Shown here: piece by piece, positions 14,344 through 18,592 of the stretch | Position numbering within the stretch: position 1 is the first letter of the stretch | Layout of the letters: each line of letters opens with the position of its first letter | NCBI GenBank assembly: GCA_002381185.1 | Contig: DFOA01000043.1 | Location: forward strand, 1-18,592 | From: Firmicutes bacterium UBA3553 | GTDB taxonomy: Bacteria > Bacillota > Clostridia > Tissierellales > Sedimentibacteraceae | Length of the DNA stretch: 18,592 bases | Direction of reading: 5' to 3' | Notes under the pieces: generated by a model | Databases searched by the model: none | Seen by the model: the letters and a program-made list of their open reading frames with translations, nothing else | What the model was told of the DNA's origin: nothing | Program-made: the position numbers and the translations under genes

Positions 14344-15046
14344 TTTCAATGACGAGTATGGAGAAATTTTACTCAGAAAAGCTGCAATACTCTTGTCTGA
14401 AGAAGATAAAGAAATTTATGATAAATTACGAGATGACGAAACTATAGTTAACCCAAATCAGGAAGAATTAGATAAAAAAATATTGGGCATGATAAGAAAC
14501 TATGAAAAAAAGGAGAAAAGAAAGCAAAACTTGAGACTATTAAAAAAAGTTGCATTAAAAGCCGCAGTTTTCATTACTGTCCTCACGATAGGTTTTGCAA
14601 TAACATTTACTACAGTAGAAGCATTTAAAATCACTGTTATAAATTTTATCATAGAGCAAAAAGAGAAGTTTTCAGAAATATCATTATCAGAAAATAATAA
14701 TATTTCTGTACCAACAGAGTTAAATGAAAAATATTATCCACATTATTTGCCAGAAGGTTATGAAATCAAAAGTACATTTATTACTGATAGCGGAGCTGAA
14801 ATATCATATATAAACAAAAACAACGAGAAGATTAATTACTGCTATTTTGATAAAGATGCAATAGCAGGAATCGACACGGAAAATAGAATTGAAACAAGTG
14901 TACTTATTAATGGGTTAAAAGGAAGTATATTCAGTAAAAATGGCCATAATATCTTGGTTTTTAAATTAGATGAATACCTCTTTGTAATAGAAGGACATAT
15001 TGCGCAAGAAGAAATTATTAAAATTGCAGAAAGCATAAGAAAATAG
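14333..15046 (+). CDS. Membrane anti-sigma factor with DUF4367 domain
   Basis: About 237 aa. A charged cytoplasmic part (residues 1-70, with EDKEIYDKLRDDE and a Lys/Glu-rich stretch) would hold the sigma factor. One transmembrane helix follows (ALKAAVFITVLTIGFAITF), then an outer domain. The outer part has DUF4367 marks: YYPHYLPEGYEI, INGLKGSIF, LDEYLFVIEGHIAQEEIIKI, AESI. GTG 14333 is placed 10 nt after AAAGGA; GTG 14324 in frame is an alternative but too close. It overlaps the sigma gene by 11 nt, implying coupled translation and fixed stoichiometry. By analogy with ECF pairs it keeps the sigma factor inactive until an envelope signal arrives; the signal and the release mechanism are not visible in the sequence. 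Confidence 0.85.
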   Translation: MKNSFNDEYGEILLRKAAILLSEEDKEIYDKLRDDETIVNPNQEELDKKILGMIRNYEKKEKRKQNLRLLKKVALKAAVFITVLTIGFAITFTTVEAFKITVINFIIEQKEKFSEISLSENNNISVPTELNEKYYPHYLPEGYEIKSTFITDSGAEISYINKNNEKINYCYFDKDAIAGIDTENRIETSVLINGLKGSIFSKNGHNILVFKLDEYLFVIEGHIAQEEIIKIAESIRK

Positions 15047-15052
15047 TTTATA

Positions 15053-15090
15053 AAAATAAAAGCTGCACAACTATACAGCTTTTATTTTTT
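15053..15090 (+). terminator. Rho-independent terminator T5 of the sigma operon
   Basis: AAAATAAAAGCTG pairs perfectly (13 bp) with CAGCTTTTATTTT, followed by T residues. It is the best-preserved of the three AAAATAAAAGCT hairpins, 6 nt after the anti-sigma stop codon. Confidence 0.8.
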
Positions 15091-15110
15091 TTGAAAAAAT
15101 TTTAAAAAAT

Positions 15111-15147
15111 TGTTGCAAATCAAAAAAAAGAATGGTCTATATATATG
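15111..15147 (+). promoter_or_regulatory. ECF-type promoter P5
   Basis: TGTTGC at 15111-15116, 18 nt, GTCTAT at 15135-15140, ATG at 15145 (frame MNNKVNNKLLQ, stop 15178-15180). It sits directly after the sigma operon terminator and 139 nt before the small secreted protein gene. A GGAGGTGATTTTA-TTG mini frame (15193-15220) lies in its leader; past the TAG that frame would read KSLILCIIWLSIKK, like a lost signal peptide. Confidence 0.75.
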
Positions 15148-15285
15148 AATAATAAAGTTAATAACAAGTTATTACAATAGACGTAAATACTTAGGAGGTG
15201 ATTTTATTGAACAAAAGTTAGAAATCATTAATTTTATGTATTATTTGGCTTAGTATAAAAAAATAAAAATAAAAGGGAGATAATT

Positions 15286-15687
15286 ATGAAAACTATACTA
15301 AAAGCTGTCTTGGTATTTATTTTAATTCTTGCATTATCAGTAAATGCATTCGCAACAACTATCGGAGTCCAATGGGAGTATTTAAGTAGAGTGAAGAGTG
15401 AATTAAGTATAAGTACTTTAGGCGTTGCTAAAGCAACAGGATCAGCTACTTTGCAAGATGATAATGGCAGTGTATCAGTAGTAGTGAATTTGCAACAGTT
15501 AAAATCTAATGGATGGGCTACTATAAAAACATGGAATGGCTCAGGCGAAAGTCCATGTATTGTTAGCGGTTCTTATGCGGTTCCTTCTGGATATGACTAC
15601 AGGGCTGAGACAATTGCAACAGTTTATGATGGGAATGGTAATAAGCTCGAAGAAAGCAAGACATATTCATCCATAAAAAACTATTAA
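15286..15687 (+). CDS. Small secreted protein, 133 aa
   Basis: AAGGGAGAT precedes the ATG. Signal peptide MKTILK, hydrophobic VLVFILILALSV, cleavage after AFA (about residue 23). The mature ~110 residues are a single beta-rich domain (KATGSATLQDDNGSVSVVVN, WATIKTWNGSG, CIVSGSYAVPSGYDYRAETI) of the kind found in many small clostridial exported proteins that pair WxxxGS with SGSY-V-SGY-YR; no named family is known to me. One cysteine only. It stands alone behind P5, so it is the cleanest candidate target of the ECF sigma factor. Confidence 0.75.
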   Translation: MKTILKAVLVFILILALSVNAFATTIGVQWEYLSRVKSELSISTLGVAKATGSATLQDDNGSVSVVVNLQQLKSNGWATIKTWNGSGESPCIVSGSYAVPSGYDYRAETIATVYDGNGNKLEESKTYSSIKNY

Positions 15688-15996
15688 AATATATTTTAAG
15701 CATAGAAGAGTTTAATTAAAGGTATAACAACTGCATTAACATTTTTTATTTATAATGTCACTTTTATATAATGATTCCACATTAGATACAAGTAATCAAC
15801 TTTGTTCTCTGTGATAAAACTGTAACTGTAGAAAATTATAAACCTTGTATGTTAAAATTGATAATTGGAGAGTTACAGAGTGAGAATAACTGATACCTTT
15901 ACATTAATGGGTGATGGGTACATATAGATTCAGCAAATAATGCAAATTATTGATAATAGATATAAACCTTCAGGTTATACATAATTCACATAGTCA
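15688..15996. other. Gap before the YbfG-like gene
   Basis: About 300 nt with no frame of note, no T-rich hairpin convincing enough for a terminator, and no ECF-type element. AT-rich stretches such as TATAATG near 15749 and 15767 could be -10 hexamers, but no paired -35 is clear. Confidence 0.35.
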
Positions 15997-16065
15997 TTTG
16001 ATTAAGAGTTTAGTAATTATCAAATCAAACATGTAATCCATTATATACAAATAATTATGTATATA
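15997..16065. promoter_or_regulatory. Two inverted repeats before the YbfG-like gene
   Basis: TTTGATT at 15997-16003 faces AATCAAA at 16023-16029. Closer to the gene TATATACA (16042-16049) faces TGTATATA (16058-16065), ending about 8 nt before the GAGGAGGT ribosome binding site. Either could be an operator; the second, as RNA, could form a hairpin near the ribosome site. No regulator is assigned. Confidence 0.35.
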
Positions 16066-16085
16066 TGTTAAAGAGGAGGTAATTT

Positions 16086-18533
16086 ATGGCAGACGTAATG
16101 GTACAAAAAACACAAGAATGGCTTAATAATAAGTATGGAGGAAAACCAGGTTATATACCACTTGATTTATCCGAGGAAGCTGGTATTGTTGGCAGAACTG
16201 GATGGACAACAATTTATGCTTTACTTGGAGCCCTTCAGATCGAATTAGGATTAAACGAAACCGGTACTAATTTCGGTCCGACAACAGAAAGGCTGTTTAA
16301 TGAAATGTTTGGAGGAGGTATAAAACCTCCGATTGATCAAACAGCGGTTTGTGGAAGGTATGGAGGTATTTATGGCATTATACAAGGTGCGCTTTGGTGT
16401 AAAGGATACCCTGCGCATTATGGTGAAATAACAGAACATTTTGATCAATCAACACAAGCAGGAATAATGAACATGAGGGAAGATGCTGGAATAAGTCCTG
16501 GAACAACAGTTACTTTAAATGTTATGAAAGCCTTACTTTCTATGAACCAATACAAACTTGTTTGGAAAGGATCTTCTAAAATTCAATCTATTCAACGGGC
16601 ACTAAATAATATGTATGAGGAATATATTGGACTTTCACCTTGCGATGGACTATATGGTCGGGAAATGAATAAAGCAATGATTATGGTTTTACAAGCAATT
16701 GAAGGATACTCTGTAGAGGAAGCTAATGGTAATTTTGGAAGTGGTACGAAATCAAGGTTACCTTTGCTGTTGCTTCCTCAAGTAGTGAATCAAGAAGCCG
16801 TATTTCTGTTTCGTTCATCTCTTTGCTGCAATGGATATAACGTAGCGTTAAGTTATGCTTGGGATATTGATGTTGAGAATGCAACGATAGAGTTTCAAGG
16901 AGATATGTTGCTTACTCAAAATGGTACTGCTGATACAGACACATGGATGGCTTTAATGATTAGTCGAGGCAATATTGACCGACCTAGCAATGGATGTGAT
17001 ACAAGATTTGAGATTACTTCTGAAAGATTGCAAATATTAAAAAATGAAGGTTATAGTGTAGTTGGACGTTATTTAACAGGGGGAAGTTTTAAAGAATTAC
17101 GTGTTGGAGAAGCAGAAAGAATTACCGATGGCGGAATGAGCCTATTTCCTATCTTTCAAGAGTCAGGAGCAAGTATGGCATATTTTACTCCTGAGAGAGG
17201 AAAGACGGATGCTCTAAGTTCCTCGAAAGCGGCTCGTAAATTAGGAATGCCAAAGGGAACGATCATATATTTTGCAGTTGATACTGATCCGTTAGACTAT
17301 CAAATAGAAGACTATATATTGCCATATTTTAGAGCTTTACATGAAAATTTTGACCCGGACTATAAAATCGGTGTTTATGGCACTAGAAATACTTGTACTC
17401 AAGTTTGTGATAATGGCTATGCACTAACAAGTTTTGTAAGTGATATGTCATATGGATTTAGTGGAAATATGGGCTTTAAAATACCTAAAAACTGGAACCT
17501 TGATCAATTTTATGAACTTAGTACCAGTGAGACAGGATTGGATTTTGATTTGGATAAGACAACATATTCTGGGAGATTCCCAGTTGTAGATCATATAGAA
17601 CACCGTAATTATATACAACCAGAAATTCCGCAAGTTGAACTTGGAACACCTCTAATTCTTTCTTTTATTGAGAATATACGAACATTGGAAACATTATATA
17701 AACAACATTATGATGCTAATTTAGCCCCTATTAATGGTATACCTCTTTTGCCTAACATGTTAGTGACAGCAATGACTAATTTCCTGCGTAGTCAAGAATA
17801 TAATGACTGGCTATGGTATTTTACTACAGGTTCTATTATTGACATTGGATTTGTATCTGATATTCAAGAAAATCATTCTGATATATGGGAGCATATGTAC
17901 AATTATATAAAAGAAGATACTGAAGAATTCCCACGTTTAGAAATAACGGATGGAGAAACTGGTCTAATTGATTTAAGCCACTTTGGGGCAACACTAGAGG
18001 GATACTTAACTGGAGCACTCCCTAGTTTTTGGGCTAGCTGGGGTGGTGATCTTGCAACTGGAATGAGTGATACAACTATAAATTATAAAAAAAGAAATGA
18101 TCCAGGTTTTGAAATATATGCTGGAAAAACGTTACAGGAAGTTGCCGATGCTACAGTCGGAAAAGCTACTCTTCTTTGTAATTATACTGATTTCTGCACT
18201 GATTTTGATGCGTATAAAATCAGTCGTTATATAACAGAAGAGATAAAAAATAGTACTGCAGAAACATTGAACTTTCATCTGCTTTCAGATGCCTTTATGT
18301 GGTATTACAGTAGTGGGCAATATAGAAACCGTTTCGTATGGGTTATTGAAGAGCTAGGTCTAGAGACTCAGACTACTCTCGGTGCACTAAATGCTGAAAT
18401 TTATGAACGTATGAATGGTGTGCTAGAAAAAGCAGGATTGCTTTTATTGAAAGGAGGTAATCCTACACAGGAAGTTAATACGGCTTGCTGTGACTCCTTT
18501 GCAAATTATATTTATAAAATGATAAACCAATAA
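16086..18533 (+). CDS. YbfG-like protein with peptidoglycan-binding-like repeats and DUF1906 domain, 815 aa
   Basis: AGAGGAGGT lies 6 nt before the ATG. Residues 1-300 hold PG-binding-like units (KTQEWLNNKYGGKPGYIPLD, GLNETGTNFGPTTERLFNEM, KIQSIQRALNNMY, NGNFGSGTKSRLP, ATIEFQGDMLLTQNGTADTD). About 303-490 is the DUF1906 (Rv2525c-like) glycoside-hydrolase-like domain: GCDTRFEITSERLQILKNEG, VVGRYLTGG, LFPIFQESG, GTIIYFAVDTDPLD with carboxylates typical of the active-site strand, KIGVYGTRNTC and NLDQFYELS. The C-terminal ~300 residues are helical with a distinctive GLIDLSHFGATLEGYLT...WASWGGDLATGMSD segment. Order and start resemble Bacillus subtilis YbfG (shorter, about 730 aa). There is no signal peptide, which is odd for a wall-acting enzyme. 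Function in the family is not established. Confidence 0.85.
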   Translation: MADVMVQKTQEWLNNKYGGKPGYIPLDLSEEAGIVGRTGWTTIYALLGALQIELGLNETGTNFGPTTERLFNEMFGGGIKPPIDQTAVCGRYGGIYGIIQGALWCKGYPAHYGEITEHFDQSTQAGIMNMREDAGISPGTTVTLNVMKALLSMNQYKLVWKGSSKIQSIQRALNNMYEEYIGLSPCDGLYGREMNKAMIMVLQAIEGYSVEEANGNFGSGTKSRLPLLLLPQVVNQEAVFLFRSSLCCNGYNVALSYAWDIDVENATIEFQGDMLLTQNGTADTDTWMALMISRGNIDRPSNGCDTRFEITSERLQILKNEGYSVVGRYLTGGSFKELRVGEAERITDGGMSLFPIFQESGASMAYFTPERGKTDALSSSKAARKLGMPKGTIIYFAVDTDPLDYQIEDYILPYFRALHENFDPDYKIGVYGTRNTCTQVCDNGYALTSFVSDMSYGFSGNMGFKIPKNWNLDQFYELSTSETGLDFDLDKTTYSGRFPVVDHIEHRNYIQPEIPQVELGTPLILSFIENIRTLETLYKQHYDANLAPINGIPLLPNMLVTAMTNFLRSQEYNDWLWYFTTGSIIDIGFVSDIQENHSDIWEHMYNYIKEDTEEFPRLEITDGETGLIDLSHFGATLEGYLTGALPSFWASWGGDLATGMSDTTINYKKRNDPGFEIYAGKTLQEVADATVGKATLLCNYTDFCTDFDAYKISRYITEEIKNSTAETLNFHLLSDAFMWYYSSGQYRNRFVWVIEELGLETQTTLGALNAEIYERMNGVLEKAGLLLLKGGNPTQEVNTACCDSFANYIYKMINQ

Positions 18534-18534
18534 A

Positions 18535-18570
18535 TAAGTGAGTGGAGGCTTAACAGCTTTCACTCATTTA
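18535..18570 (+). terminator. Probable weak terminator
   Basis: AAGTGAGTG faces CACTCATTT across a 16-nt loop just after the stop codon. Stem of about 8-9 bp, with only a short T-rich tail. Confidence 0.45.
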
Positions 18571-18592
18571 GTTGTATCAACAATAAACCCGC

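Noticed and set aside
4961..15147. The repeated promoter modules considered as a CRISPR array
   Set aside because: Copies are spread over 10 kb, not regularly spaced, and there are no cas genes.
1..18592. rRNA or tRNA genes
   Set aside because: No cloverleaf-forming segment with a GTTCRA-type T loop and no rRNA-like GC-rich conserved block was found by eye on either strand.

Overview
The window is strongly AT-rich, has GGAGG-type ribosome binding sites before almost every gene, and carries families typical of low-GC Firmicutes: a Y-family polymerase/YolD pair, a DUF4367 anti-sigma factor, copper-amine-oxidase-like stalk domains, a DUF4314 remnant and a YbfG-like protein. It most resembles an accessory region of a Clostridia chromosome (Lachnospiraceae/Clostridium-like). 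I cannot place it more precisely.

Left part (1-4806): an eroded mobile-island landscape. A RhuM-family virulence protein survives only as a deleted, frameshifted ghost (533-878), followed by an unrecognised 197-aa protein. Then comes a tight run of a TPR-like/rifampin ADP-ribosyltransferase fusion (1922-2671), a Y-family translesion polymerase (2688-4223) and a YolD-like partner overlapping it by ATGA (4220-4660). More element debris lies at 7598-7960 (a Cys-rich small protein and a truncated DUF4314 gene).

Middle and right part (4850-15690): what looks like a self-contained extracytoplasmic (ECF) sigma regulon. The sigma gene (13783-14343) overlaps its membrane anti-sigma gene (14333-15046). 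Five near-identical promoter-like elements lie in the same window: TGTTGC, exactly 18 nt, GTCTAT, with an ATG exactly 5 nt further on. They start at 5001, 5195, 7976, 11765 and 15111. They stand before a radical SAM peptide-maturase gene truncated at its C-terminus (5311-6585), a decayed small membrane-protein gene with a YrpD-like secreted protein further down (8569-9663), a pair of exported proteins sharing a C-terminal module (11955-12329, 12363-13112), and a small secreted protein (15286-15687). Three promoters come with an upstream AAAAUAAAAGCU-type terminator, so terminator plus promoter behaves as a repeated cassette. A scar at 4850-5040 joins the 5' flank of the sigma operon to its 3' flank with the coding part missing.

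A perfect 27-bp inverted repeat (6573-6599 and 7491-7517) bounds a segment carrying one secreted-protein gene. Its left arm contains the premature stop of the radical SAM gene. Genes outside the ECF set include a secreted stalk/beta-propeller-like protein (9993-11450) with its own sigma-A promoter, and an 815-aa YbfG-like protein with a DUF1906 glycoside-hydrolase-like domain at the right end.

Inferred working picture: an envelope signal releases the sigma factor from its membrane anti-sigma factor, and the sigma factor then switches on a dispersed set of small exported proteins, and formerly a peptide-modifying enzyme. The promoter assignment rests on sequence pattern alone.
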